Of a stretch of DNA of 20,295 bases, positions 7,606-14,882 are shown piece by piece. The position numbers and the translations under genes were made by a program. Position 1 is the stretch's first letter. Every line of letters begins with the position of its first letter. The notes under the pieces were generated by a model. The model searched no databases. It had not been told where the DNA came from and saw nothing but the letters and a program-made list of their open reading frames with translations. Source of the DNA: Parcubacteria group bacterium GW2011_GWB1_42_6 (GTDB lineage Bacteria; Patescibacteriota; Minisyncoccia; Portnoybacterales; GWB1-42-6); assembly GCA_000997475.1 (NCBI GenBank), contig LCEC01000017.1:1-20295 (forward strand), read 5' to 3'.

Positions 7606-8153
7606 AAATGGCTTTTTTCGCGATTCTTTTGGTGTTCACTGTTTCTTTGCAATTAGCCGTTTTTTCGCAATTGCGTTTTTTTGGCGCCGTTCCCGATTTA
7701 ATTCTCGCTCTTTCCCTCGCTTTGGCGATCTTAAAAAATGGATCGGGCGTTAAATGGTTTGTCTTAATTATGGCTGTTTTTTATGATTTGACGGCTAATT
7801 TATTTTTCGGCTTGTTTTCACTTAATATTTTTATCGTTTTCTGTTTTATTAGATGGCTTTCGCGTTATATTCTTAAACAAAGCGGATTTTGGGCGATCAC
7901 CCTTTCTCTTTTTATTGGTGTGTTGAGTTTTGAGGCATTGGCCGGAATTTTTAAAAAAATTTCATCGGCGATATTTTCCGATTATTTTTTTTCAAACTGG
8001 CCTGATTTTTTTTCGGCTTTGCCGGCAAACTTGATTTGCAATTTTTTGTTAAGTTTTTTTGTTTTCTATGCATTGAAGGATTTTTTTCCCGATTTATTGC
8101 GCATGGCTTCAAAAAGAAAAAAACGGGCTTCTTTAATTTTACCCGATGATTAA
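7602..8153 (+). CDS. mreD: Rod-shape-determining membrane protein MreD
   Basis: The 183-aa product is almost entirely hydrophobic with about five to six predicted membrane helices. It has the MreD-typical start (hydrophobic helix, then 'GAVPDLILALSLALAI') and a basic C-terminus. Identification rests on this pattern plus its position between mreC and mrdA. It overlaps mreC by 4 nt and mrdA by 8 nt. Confidence 0.9.
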   Translation: MKMAFFAILLVFTVSLQLAVFSQLRFFGAVPDLILALSLALAILKNGSGVKWFVLIMAVFYDLTANLFFGLFSLNIFIVFCFIRWLSRYILKQSGFWAITLSLFIGVLSFEALAGIFKKISSAIFSDYFFSNWPDFFSALPANLICNFLLSFFVFYALKDFFPDLLRMASKRKKRASLILPDD

Positions 8154-10068
8154 TTTTGAAAACTTAAAAAAATATCGTATTCGCAGATCTTCCAAAGAAT
8201 CAGTCGAACCCGAAGAAATTTTTCTTGACGCTTCAAAACCGGAATTTGAGGGGCGAAAAATAGAAGTTCCTTTGCGGCCCGGAGTTTTTAAAATATTTTT
8301 TTGGGCGCTGGTTTCGGGTTTGGCGGTTTTATTCGGCCAGGTTTTTTATTTGCAGATTGTGCGGGGAGAAGAATATAAAAATCTTGCCGAACGAAACCGG
8401 CTGAAGATTGTTCCTATTCCTGCTTCCCGGGGCGTAATTTATGACAGCTCCCTGAAACAGCTGGTATATAATGTTCCAAGTTTCGATTTGTCGGTTACTT
8501 TCAAGGATTTGCCAAAATCGCCTGTTGAGCGCCGGTCGGTTATCGAAAAAGCGGCTAAAATTCTTGCCGTTCCGTCTGAAGAAATCATGGAACAGATTAA
8601 AAATTTTAATTCAAAAAACGCGGAAAGCTTTTTGATTGCCAATAATCTTGAACATGAAAAACTTTTGGCTTTTGAAGCCGAAATAGATAAAATGCCGGGT
8701 TTGAGAATCGAGAAAAGCGCCGCTCGGCAATACAATTCAACTCCTTATTTTTCCCATATCTTGGGATATTTGGGAAAGTTGGGATCTGAAGATTTAAAGA
8801 ACAAGCCGGATTATTCGGCAACGGAAAAAATAGGCAAATCAGGGGTTGAACATTCCTTCGAAAATATTTTAAGAGGAAAAACCGGCCGCCAAATTGTGGA
8901 AGTTGATTCAAGCGGCCAAGCGCGAGGAAACAAAAAAACTGTCGATTCGGAGCCGGGACGGGGAATTGTTTTGGCTGTTGACGGCGGATTGCAGCGCAAA
9001 CTTTACGATGAAATTGAAAAGACTCTGAAGAATTTAAAATTGGAAAAAGCGGCAGCCGTGGCTTTGGACCCAAGAAGCGGTTCGGTGCTCGCCATGGTCA
9101 GTTTTCCGGGTTTTGACAATAACATATTTTCAAAAGCTCTTTCTTCCAGTGAATATTCGGTTCTGGCCGATGATCCTTCCCGGCCGCTGTTTAATCGGGC
9201 GATAGGAGGCCAATACGCGCCCGGGTCAACCATTAAACCCATGATCGGCCTGGCTGCCTTGCAGGAAAAAATAATTTCGCCCAATACGATTATCGCCGAT
9301 CCTTTTGGAGAGTTAAGAGTGGTTAATCAATATGATCCGAATATTGTCTATCGATTTACCGATTGGAAAGCTCACGGCGCGGTAAATATTTATTCGGCCA
9401 TTGCCGAGTCTTGCGATGTTTATTTCTACACAGTAGGCGGAGGTTATGGTAATATAGAAGGGTTGGGAATAGAAAGGATAAAAAAATATTTGAATTTATT
9501 CGGCTTCGGGTCTTCTTCCGGAATTGAATTATCCGGAGAAAAAAATGGTTTGTTGCCGGATCCGGAATGGAAACGAAAAGCTAAAAATGAAGACTGGTTT
9601 ACCGGCGATACTTATCATATTTCAATCGGCCAAGGAGATTTGTTAGTAACTCCTTTGCAGCTGGCTGCGGCAACGGCGGCTGTAGCCAATGGGGGAAAAC
9701 TTTTAACCCCTCAATTGGTTGACAAGATTGTTGATTCGGATAAGAATATTATCAAAACTTTTGATGCCCGGGTTGTTGGGGAAAATTTCATTGATCAGGC
9801 GCATTTAGAGACCATAAGAAAGGCAATGCGCCAAACTGTCGTTTCCGGCACTGCCTCGATGCTTAATGATCTGAATGTGGAAGTTGCCGGAAAAACGGGC
9901 ACTGCCCAAGTTGCCGGTCAGCGCGACAGCAATGCTTGGTTTACGGCTTTCGCGCCTTACAAGGATCCCGAGATCGTTATTGTTATTTTAATCGAAAACG
10001 GCGGAGAAGGAAGCCGCGTTTCGGCTCCCATAGCCAAGGAAGTTTTAAGATGGTATTTTGATAAATAA
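8146..10068 (+). CDS. mrdA: Penicillin-binding protein 2, elongation transpeptidase
   Basis: A class B PBP that cross-links peptidoglycan during elongation, working with MreCD and normally RodA. The 640-aa product has a cytoplasmic stretch of about 47 residues, one membrane helix (about 48-70), the dimerisation/pedestal segment starting 'SRGVIYD' (94-100), and a transpeptidase domain. The catalytic motifs are intact: S361-T-I-K364, S422-C-D424 (PBP2 enzymes often have SxD here) and K583-T-G585 within 'AGKTGTAQVAG'. The start ATG 8146 overlaps the end of mreD. RodA does not follow; greA does. It could be SpoVD/FtsI-like, but the mre context favours MrdA. Confidence 0.93.
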   Translation: MINFENLKKYRIRRSSKESVEPEEIFLDASKPEFEGRKIEVPLRPGVFKIFFWALVSGLAVLFGQVFYLQIVRGEEYKNLAERNRLKIVPIPASRGVIYDSSLKQLVYNVPSFDLSVTFKDLPKSPVERRSVIEKAAKILAVPSEEIMEQIKNFNSKNAESFLIANNLEHEKLLAFEAEIDKMPGLRIEKSAARQYNSTPYFSHILGYLGKLGSEDLKNKPDYSATEKIGKSGVEHSFENILRGKTGRQIVEVDSSGQARGNKKTVDSEPGRGIVLAVDGGLQRKLYDEIEKTLKNLKLEKAAAVALDPRSGSVLAMVSFPGFDNNIFSKALSSSEYSVLADDPSRPLFNRAIGGQYAPGSTIKPMIGLAALQEKIISPNTIIADPFGELRVVNQYDPNIVYRFTDWKAHGAVNIYSAIAESCDVYFYTVGGGYGNIEGLGIERIKKYLNLFGFGSSSGIELSGEKNGLLPDPEWKRKAKNEDWFTGDTYHISIGQGDLLVTPLQLAAATAAVANGGKLLTPQLVDKIVDSDKNIIKTFDARVVGENFIDQAHLETIRKAMRQTVVSGTASMLNDLNVEVAGKTGTAQVAGQRDSNAWFTAFAPYKDPEIVIVILIENGGEGSRVSAPIAKEVLRWYFDK

Positions 10069-10071
10069 TTT

Positions 10072-10186
10072 AAAATGTAAATCTCAAAGTGTAAAATGAC
10101 AGTTTAAAATGCAAAATTTAGGTGTCCGCCCAAGGCGGACAGATTCATAATTTTGCATTTTGATTTTTGAATTTTACATTTACTAT
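10072..10186. repeat. A/T-rich inverted repeat with a GC-rich apical hairpin, upstream of greA
   Basis: The apical arms TGTCCGCC (10123-10130) and GGCGGACA (10134-10141) pair perfectly with a 3-nt loop. Outside them AAAATGCAAAATTTA (10106-10120) pairs with TAATTTTGCATTTT on the right, and AAATGTAAA (10075-10083) with TTTACATTT further out. The right arm ends at the greA start codon. Confidence 0.65.
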
Positions 10187-10187
10187 C

Positions 10188-10640
10188 GTGCCTCAATACA
10201 TCAGCAAGGAAGGATTTGAAGATCAAAAAAAAGAACTGGAAGATCTGAAAATAAAAAGAAAGGAAAGAGCTCTTAGACTTGAAGAGGCGAAAGCTCTGGG
10301 CGATCTTTCTGAAAATCAGGAATATTTGGCTGCCCGCGAAGCGCAGGCTTTTAATGAAGGCAAGATAGTGGAACTTGATCAATTGTTGAAAGAAGCCGTA
10401 ATAATTGATAAAAACAAGAAATCTTCGGTTGTTCAGATCGGCAGTTCCGTTCAGGTTAAAAACAACGGCAATCAGAAAACTTTTTTAATAGTCGGATCGC
10501 AAGAAGCCAATCCGTCGTTGGGCAAGATTTCTAACGAGTCTCCTTTGGGCAAAGCTTTTTTGGGCAAACGGGCGGGAGAGAAGGTGAAAGTGGAAACTCC
10601 GGGAGGAGAAGCGGAATATGAAATAATCTCAATCAGTTAA
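10188..10640 (+). CDS. greA: Transcript cleavage factor GreA
   Basis: GreA inserts into the RNA polymerase secondary channel and stimulates cleavage of backtracked RNA. From GTG 10188 it is 150 aa. It has an N-terminal coiled coil (about 8-75) carrying the acidic tip GDLSENQEY (38-46; D39 and E42 correspond to the essential acidic pair), and a C-terminal FKBP-like domain with 'ISNESPLGKAFLGKRAG' and 'ETPGGEAEYEI'. A TTG at 10167 is in frame but lies in the preceding inverted repeat, so the GTG is preferred. It lies 119 nt after mrdA and 55 nt before lysS. Confidence 0.94.
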   Translation: MPQYISKEGFEDQKKELEDLKIKRKERALRLEEAKALGDLSENQEYLAAREAQAFNEGKIVELDQLLKEAVIIDKNKKSSVVQIGSSVQVKNNGNQKTFLIVGSQEANPSLGKISNESPLGKAFLGKRAGEKVKVETPGGEAEYEIISIS

Positions 10641-10695
10641 ATTTCCGGTCCGGCTTCCGGCGGGATCGGATGTCCAAATATTGAAAATTAATTTT

Positions 10696-12135
10696 ATGTC
10701 TCTCGAAAACATAAAATCAGATCGAATAAAAAAACTCCAAGCCCTCAAAGATAGGGAAATTGATCCTTATCCGGCGAAAACCGGTAATCATTTGCCAATC
10801 GGAAAAGTTTTGGAAGATTTTGAAAATATTTCAAAGTCGGAAGAATCGGTTGACTTGGCCGGCCGATTAAAGAGGGAAAGAAAACACGGCGGATCTTTTT
10901 TTGCCGACTTGGAAGATGAGTCGGGTTTAATCCAAATATATTTTAAAAAAGACGAATTGGGAGAAGATTTGTATAGAGAAGCTTCCGATCTTTTTGACGC
11001 GGGCGATTTTGTAAAAGTTTCGGGCAAGCTGTTCGCCACCCACAAAGGAGAAAAGACTTTGCTGGTTAAATCGTTTTGCCTGCTGGCCAAAGCGATAAAT
11101 CAGCTGCCTGATAAATGGCACGGGCTCAAAGATGTTGAGGAAAGATTCCGCCGGCGCTATTTGGATTTGGCAATGAATAAGGAAGTTTTTGAGCGTTTCA
11201 AAAAGAGGGGAGAAATCATCAAAAAGATAAGGGAGTTTTTGGAAAAAGAGGGATTTTTGGAAGTCGAAACTCCCGTGTTGCAACCCTTGCCCGGAGGCGC
11301 TTTGGCCAAACCTTTCAAAACCCATCTCAACGCTCTGGATATGGATTTGTATCTGCGCGTTTCGCCGGAGCTTTATTTGAAAAGATTGCTGGTGGGCGGA
11401 TTTGAAAAAGTTTACGAGCTGGGCCGATGCTTTAGAAACGAGGGAATGGACAAATCCCACAATCCGGATTTCACGATGCTTGAATTTTATTGGGCTTACG
11501 CGGATTACGAGCAGTTGATGGAACTGACCGAAAAAATGTTTGTTTCTTTGATTCCGGAAAAAGAAATTGAATTTCAGGGGCATAAAATCAGCGCAAAAAC
11601 GCCGTTTAAAAGAATTTCAATGCGCGATCTGATTTTAGAAGAATATAAAATTGATATAGATTTGGCTTCAAAAGAAGAATTGATTGATTGTCTTAAATCT
11701 GCCGGCGAAAAAATTGGAGATGATATTCCCGGCTGTAAAATCATTGATGAAATTTTTAAAACCATCAGGCCAAGAATTATAGAACCCACTTTTGTGATAA
11801 ATCATCCTTTGGAAATGTCGCCTCTGGCCAAAGCCAATCCAAAAAATCCTCGCGAAGCGGCGCGTTTCCAGCTTTTGATCGCCGGAATGGAAATGGTGAA
11901 CGCTTATTGCGAGCTTAATGATCCTCAAGAGCAAGCCAAAAGAATGAAGCAGCAGGAAGAACACCGAGGCGACGAAGAACGCCAGCGTTTTGATGAGGAT
12001 TTTGTGGAAGCCTTGGAATACGGCATGCCTCCGGCCGCTGGATTCGGCATGGGCATAGACAGGCTCGTGATGCTTTTGACCGACACGCCGGTGATTCGAG
12101 AAGTGATATTGTTTCCCACGATGAGAGAGAAATAG
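10696..12135 (+). CDS. lysS: Lysyl-tRNA synthetase, class II
   Basis: Charges tRNA-Lys. The 479-aa product from ATG 10696 has an N-terminal OB-fold anticodon-binding domain (about 50-150), then the class II catalytic core. Motif 1 lies around 'FLEVETPVLQPLPGGALAKP', motif 2 around F246-R-N-E249 ('GRCFRNEGMDKSHNPDFTM'), and motif 3 in 'GFGMGIDRLVMLL' with the arginine at 456. Length and motifs are normal for bacterial LysRS. A TTG at 10681 would add five residues and is less likely. The end of the gene forms part of the terminator stem. Confidence 0.95.
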   Translation: MSLENIKSDRIKKLQALKDREIDPYPAKTGNHLPIGKVLEDFENISKSEESVDLAGRLKRERKHGGSFFADLEDESGLIQIYFKKDELGEDLYREASDLFDAGDFVKVSGKLFATHKGEKTLLVKSFCLLAKAINQLPDKWHGLKDVEERFRRRYLDLAMNKEVFERFKKRGEIIKKIREFLEKEGFLEVETPVLQPLPGGALAKPFKTHLNALDMDLYLRVSPELYLKRLLVGGFEKVYELGRCFRNEGMDKSHNPDFTMLEFYWAYADYEQLMELTEKMFVSLIPEKEIEFQGHKISAKTPFKRISMRDLILEEYKIDIDLASKEELIDCLKSAGEKIGDDIPGCKIIDEIFKTIRPRIIEPTFVINHPLEMSPLAKANPKNPREAARFQLLIAGMEMVNAYCELNDPQEQAKRMKQQEEHRGDEERQRFDEDFVEALEYGMPPAAGFGMGIDRLVMLLTDTPVIREVILFPTMREK

Positions 12136-12157
12136 ATCCTCTCTCATTTTTTATTTT
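12121..12157 (+). terminator. Intrinsic terminator overlapping the lysS stop
   Basis: ATGAGAGA (12121-12128) pairs with TCTCTCAT (12140-12147), followed by TTTTTATTTT. The 5' arm lies inside the last codons of lysS and the TAG (12133-12135) is in the loop, so terminating ribosomes would mask the hairpin. The stem is A/T-rich. Confidence 0.6.
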
Positions 12158-12183
12158 ATTCTTGCATTTTCATTATGAATTTT

Positions 12184-12229
12184 TCATAAGTGAGTTATTT
12201 CCGCTATAGCGGAAATAACTCACTTATGA
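12184..12229. repeat. Perfect 46-bp palindrome with GCTATAGC centre (P2)
   Basis: Bases 12184-12206 are the exact reverse complement of 12207-12229. The arms read TCATAAGTGAGTTATTTCCG towards the centre. It ends 23 nt before the preferred ATG of the PaaX-like gene. A weak promoter candidate, TTGCAT (12162-12167) with 17-nt spacing to CATAAG (12185-12190), would put the -10 on its left arm, so an operator role is possible. Confidence 0.85.
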
Positions 12230-12252
12230 TTTATCGTGGTTTTCTGCAGAAT

Positions 12253-12798
12253 ATGAGAAACTTAAGTTTGGAAAAAAGAAAAATATTATTTCTGCTCTTG
12301 GGTGGATCCGCTATTTTTCTGAATCGTTCTCCGGGGAAACGTTTTGACATAATAAAGACGATTGGCGGCGGTTGGAAACAAATAAGAAAAGAGGAAATAA
12401 AACGAAAAATATGGGAGCTTTATAGATCGAAGCTTATAAGCGCCAAATTCGAGAAAGACGGAAATATTTCTTTGCTTTTAACCCGGGAGGGCAAAACAAA
12501 GTTGTTAAAATATCAGATTGACAGCATGCAAATCAAAGATCAGAAGTGGGACGGCAAATGGAGGATCGTGATATTTGATATTCCGGAAGAACAAAAGAAA
12601 GAACGAGATGCTTTTCGATTCAGACTTAAAAGATTGGGATTCCACGAGCTGCAAAGAAGCGTTTTTGTGCATCCTCATGAATGCCAAGACGAGATAGAAT
12701 TTTTCGCCGAATTCTATAATATTGTTGAAAATGTCCGCTTTGGCATTTTGGAAAAAATCGATAATGAAATGCGCCTGAAAACGATTTTTGATCTTTGA
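12253..12798 (+). CDS. PaaX-like regulator: winged helix plus Cas2-like ferredoxin fold
   Basis: The 181-aa product from ATG 12253 has an N-terminal helix-turn-helix/winged-helix region (about 1-85, 'EEIKRKIWELYRSKLI', then a 'GNISLLLTREGK' wing). Its C-terminal domain (102-181) opens with 'WRIVIFDIPE' and continues 'RFRLKRLGFHELQRSVFVHP'. This matches the PaaX C-terminal domain, which shares the Cas2 ferredoxin-like fold; Asp109 occupies the place of the Cas2 metal-binding Asp. No CRISPR array or other cas gene is nearby, so a regulator is likelier than an adaptation nuclease. In-frame starts at GTG 12190 and ATG 12226 fall in the P2 palindrome and are disfavoured. The gene stands alone between two copies of the same palindrome. 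Its target is unknown. Confidence 0.75.
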   Translation: MRNLSLEKRKILFLLLGGSAIFLNRSPGKRFDIIKTIGGGWKQIRKEEIKRKIWELYRSKLISAKFEKDGNISLLLTREGKTKLLKYQIDSMQIKDQKWDGKWRIVIFDIPEEQKKERDAFRFRLKRLGFHELQRSVFVHPHECQDEIEFFAEFYNIVENVRFGILEKIDNEMRLKTIFDL

Positions 12799-12819
12799 TT
12801 GTCCCGCGATTATTTAATT

Positions 12820-12869
12820 TTTTATAAGTGAGTTATTTCCGCTATAGCGCGGATAACTCACTTATAAAA
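12820..12869. repeat. Imperfect 50-bp palindrome with GCTATAGC centre (P3)
   Basis: The left arm ATAAGTGAGTTATTTCCGCTA is identical to that of P2. The right arm differs at three positions: one true mismatch and two that become G-U pairs in RNA. It starts 22 nt after the stop of the PaaX-like gene, so P2 and P3 bracket that gene. The rest of 12799-13036 holds no supported gene; only a 19-codon frame (12973-13032) without ribosome-binding site was seen. Confidence 0.8.
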
Positions 12870-13036
12870 TTACGATATGAACCGTTTTTTATTTCATTGG
12901 TTTAGTTTGGGGGATTTGCAAGATCTGTTTGTTTTATTAATTTAATAATATAAAGAAAAGCTTGAGCGCCCGATGAAAAAAGAGAATTTGCCGTTATTCA
13001 GCCGGGAAAATTTTTACCCCCACGCCAATTAAAAAA

Positions 13037-13453
13037 ATGAACAATCTGAATTCAGGAAAAAATAAAAAAAGCGGTTTTGGGAGGGAAATCTCTTTTGGGG
13101 GGCGTTTTGGTGTGGGGGCGTACTGGACCGATCACATTAAGATCAAAATGCGCCAATACGGCTTATCGGAAAGCCGAATAAGGCGTATTTTGCGTTTTCC
13201 GCAACGAATCGAAACGGGAATTGCTCCAGATACGATCGCGGCCATGCAGAAGGCCGGCTCAAAAAAGCATCCTTATGAAATTTGGGTGATGTGGCAGGAA
13301 AAAAAGACTTCGGAAAAATTCGGTCCGGGCGGGATAATTATGATCAGCGCTTGGCGATATCCCGGAACAAGTCCGATCGGCCAGCCGCCGCCCATTCCCG
13401 AAGATATTTGGGAATCGGTGGTCAAGGAGCTTAAACTTAAGAAACATTTCTAA
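13037..13453 (+). CDS. Conserved hypothetical protein, DUF4258-like
   Basis: 138 aa, soluble, no signal. After a Gly-rich N-terminus (1-30) the core reads 'DHIKIKMRQYGLSESRI' (32-48), 'ILRFPQRIETGIAPDTIAAM' (51-70), 'YEIWVMWQ' (80-87) and 'IIMISAWRYPG' (100-110). His33, an Arg-rich helix and a final beta pair with W-R resemble DUF4258/BrnT-like small alpha-beta proteins, some of which are toxins. No partner antitoxin gene is adjacent, so a toxin role is not supported. I recall similar proteins in Parcubacteria genomes. The N-terminal 25 residues may not be conserved and the true start is uncertain, but no better start codon exists. Confidence 0.65.
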   Translation: MNNLNSGKNKKSGFGREISFGGRFGVGAYWTDHIKIKMRQYGLSESRIRRILRFPQRIETGIAPDTIAAMQKAGSKKHPYEIWVMWQEKKTSEKFGPGGIIMISAWRYPGTSPIGQPPPIPEDIWESVVKELKLKKHF

Positions 13454-13527
13454 GATTGATCAGATCTTCTTTACGAAACGCGATAAAAGCTCTAAAATAA
13501 GATTATCCTAATATTTCATTTAAAAAT

Positions 13528-14811
13528 ATGGTTGATATAAAATTTATTCGAGAAAATAAAGAAGCGGTTCAACAAGCGGCTAAAAACAAACGCATTGATT
13601 TGGATGTGGACAAGCTTTTAAATTTGGATGAAAAAAGGCGGCGGCTGATGAGCGAATCGGAATCCGTGAGGGCGGAACAAAAAAAATTGGGAAAAGAAAA
13701 TATTGATAATGCCCGCGATCTTAAAAGCCGGTTTCAGGAAATGGCCCAAGAACTGAAGGAAATTGATGAAAAGTTTCAGAAGATGATGCTCAAGGTTCCC
13801 ACGGTTCCTTCGCCCGATACGCCGGTGGGAAAGGATGATGCCGATAACGTGGAAATTTTGCAAAAAGGCGAAATTCCAAAATTTGATTTTGAACCCAAGG
13901 ATCATATCGAGTTGGGAAAAATCTTGGATATTTTGGATGTGGAGCGGGGAGCCAAGGTTGGCGGTTATCGCGGATACTATCTCAAAAACGAAGGAGCGAT
14001 TTTGGTTTCGGCTCTGATGTTTTATGTTTTTAGAAAGATGTCGCAAAAAGGCTACGCGCCGATGATTCCGCCCACGCTTGTGAAGGAATTCGCGCTTTTT
14101 GGCAGCGGATATTTTTCCGGCAAGGAATACAATCCCGAAGTGGATGAAATTTATCAGGTGGCCACTCGCGACAAAGAAAAAGACGGAGCGGCCAGCCAAG
14201 ACAAAAAATTCTTGGTGGGCACGGCCGAGCCATCTCTCTTGGCGTATTACGCGGGCGAGGTTTTGGACGGCGCCAAACTTCCGATGAAATTTTGTGGCTT
14301 CAGCCAATGCTACAGGAGTGAAATTGGGTCTTATGGCAAAGACACCAAAGGGATTTATCGCGTGCACGAGTTTATGAAAGTTGAACAAGTTGTTTTGGCC
14401 AAGGCCGATATTGAAGAATCAAATAAAATTCAAGACGAGATGGCCGGAATTTCCCGGGAAATTCACGAAGATTTGGGTTTGCCCTATCGTGTTTTGCAAA
14501 TCAATACCGGCGATATGTCGCCCGGAAAATATCGAGCTTTTGATATCGAAGCTTGGCTGCCGGGATTGAACCGCTGGGGAGAAACCGGCTCGGCCAGCAA
14601 TTTTTTGGATTGGCAGTCGCGCCGGCTCAATGTTCGCTATAAAGATGAAAATGGAGAAACGAAATTCGCGTACATGCTCAATAACACGGCTTTGGCTTCG
14701 CCGCGGCCGTTTATCGCGATTTTGGAAAATTTTCAGCAAGCCGGTGGCAGCGTTGTTATCCCCAAAGTTTTGCGCGATCTTTGCGGGTTTGAAAAAATTG
14801 AAAGAAAGTAA
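13528..14811 (+). CDS. serS: Seryl-tRNA synthetase
   Basis: Charges tRNA-Ser and supplies Ser-tRNA for selenocysteine where used. The 427-aa product from ATG 13528 begins 'MVDIKFIRENKEAVQQAAKN', the standard SerRS start. It has the long antiparallel coiled-coil arm (about 25-100), then a class II core with 'VGTAEPSLLAYYAGE', motif 2 'QCYRSEIGSYGKDTKGIYR' (R263, E265) and motif 3 'NNTALASPRPFIAILENFQ' (R393). Motif 3 departs from the common bacterial 'NGSGLAVGRTLVAILENYQ' form but keeps the arginine and ILEN block. It follows the DUF4258-like gene by 74 nt. Confidence 0.95.
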   Translation: MVDIKFIRENKEAVQQAAKNKRIDLDVDKLLNLDEKRRRLMSESESVRAEQKKLGKENIDNARDLKSRFQEMAQELKEIDEKFQKMMLKVPTVPSPDTPVGKDDADNVEILQKGEIPKFDFEPKDHIELGKILDILDVERGAKVGGYRGYYLKNEGAILVSALMFYVFRKMSQKGYAPMIPPTLVKEFALFGSGYFSGKEYNPEVDEIYQVATRDKEKDGAASQDKKFLVGTAEPSLLAYYAGEVLDGAKLPMKFCGFSQCYRSEIGSYGKDTKGIYRVHEFMKVEQVVLAKADIEESNKIQDEMAGISREIHEDLGLPYRVLQINTGDMSPGKYRAFDIEAWLPGLNRWGETGSASNFLDWQSRRLNVRYKDENGETKFAYMLNNTALASPRPFIAILENFQQAGGSVVIPKVLRDLCGFEKIERK

Positions 14812-14882
14812 TCTCGCTTGGCCCGCTACTTTTCAAAAAACGCCAAAGCTGCTCATCTCGTCATATTTATAATCGGTAAAAA

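Noticed and set aside
12190..12252. Upstream GTG and ATG starts of the PaaX-like gene
   Set aside because: Codons 12190-12225 are the palindrome read as protein. The family-like sequence begins at MRNLSLEKRK (12253), although ATG 12226 cannot be fully excluded.
12184..12869. Paired palindromes beside a Cas2-like protein as a CRISPR locus
   Set aside because: There are only two copies, 640 bp apart with a gene between them, with no spacer-length spacing, no cas1 and no leader.
12973..13032. 19-codon frame (MKKENLPLFSRENFYPHAN) before the DUF4258-like gene
   Set aside because: There is no ribosome-binding site, and nothing beyond chance supports it. It could be a leader peptide, but there is no evidence.
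13037..13453. Toxin-antitoxin assignment for the DUF4258-like protein
   Set aside because: There is no adjacent small antitoxin gene, and the resemblance is only at motif level.
13618..14388. 256-aa minus-strand frame opposite serS
   Set aside because: It lies wholly opposite a confidently identified SerRS. Its His/Phe/Ile-rich composition is typical of an antisense reading.
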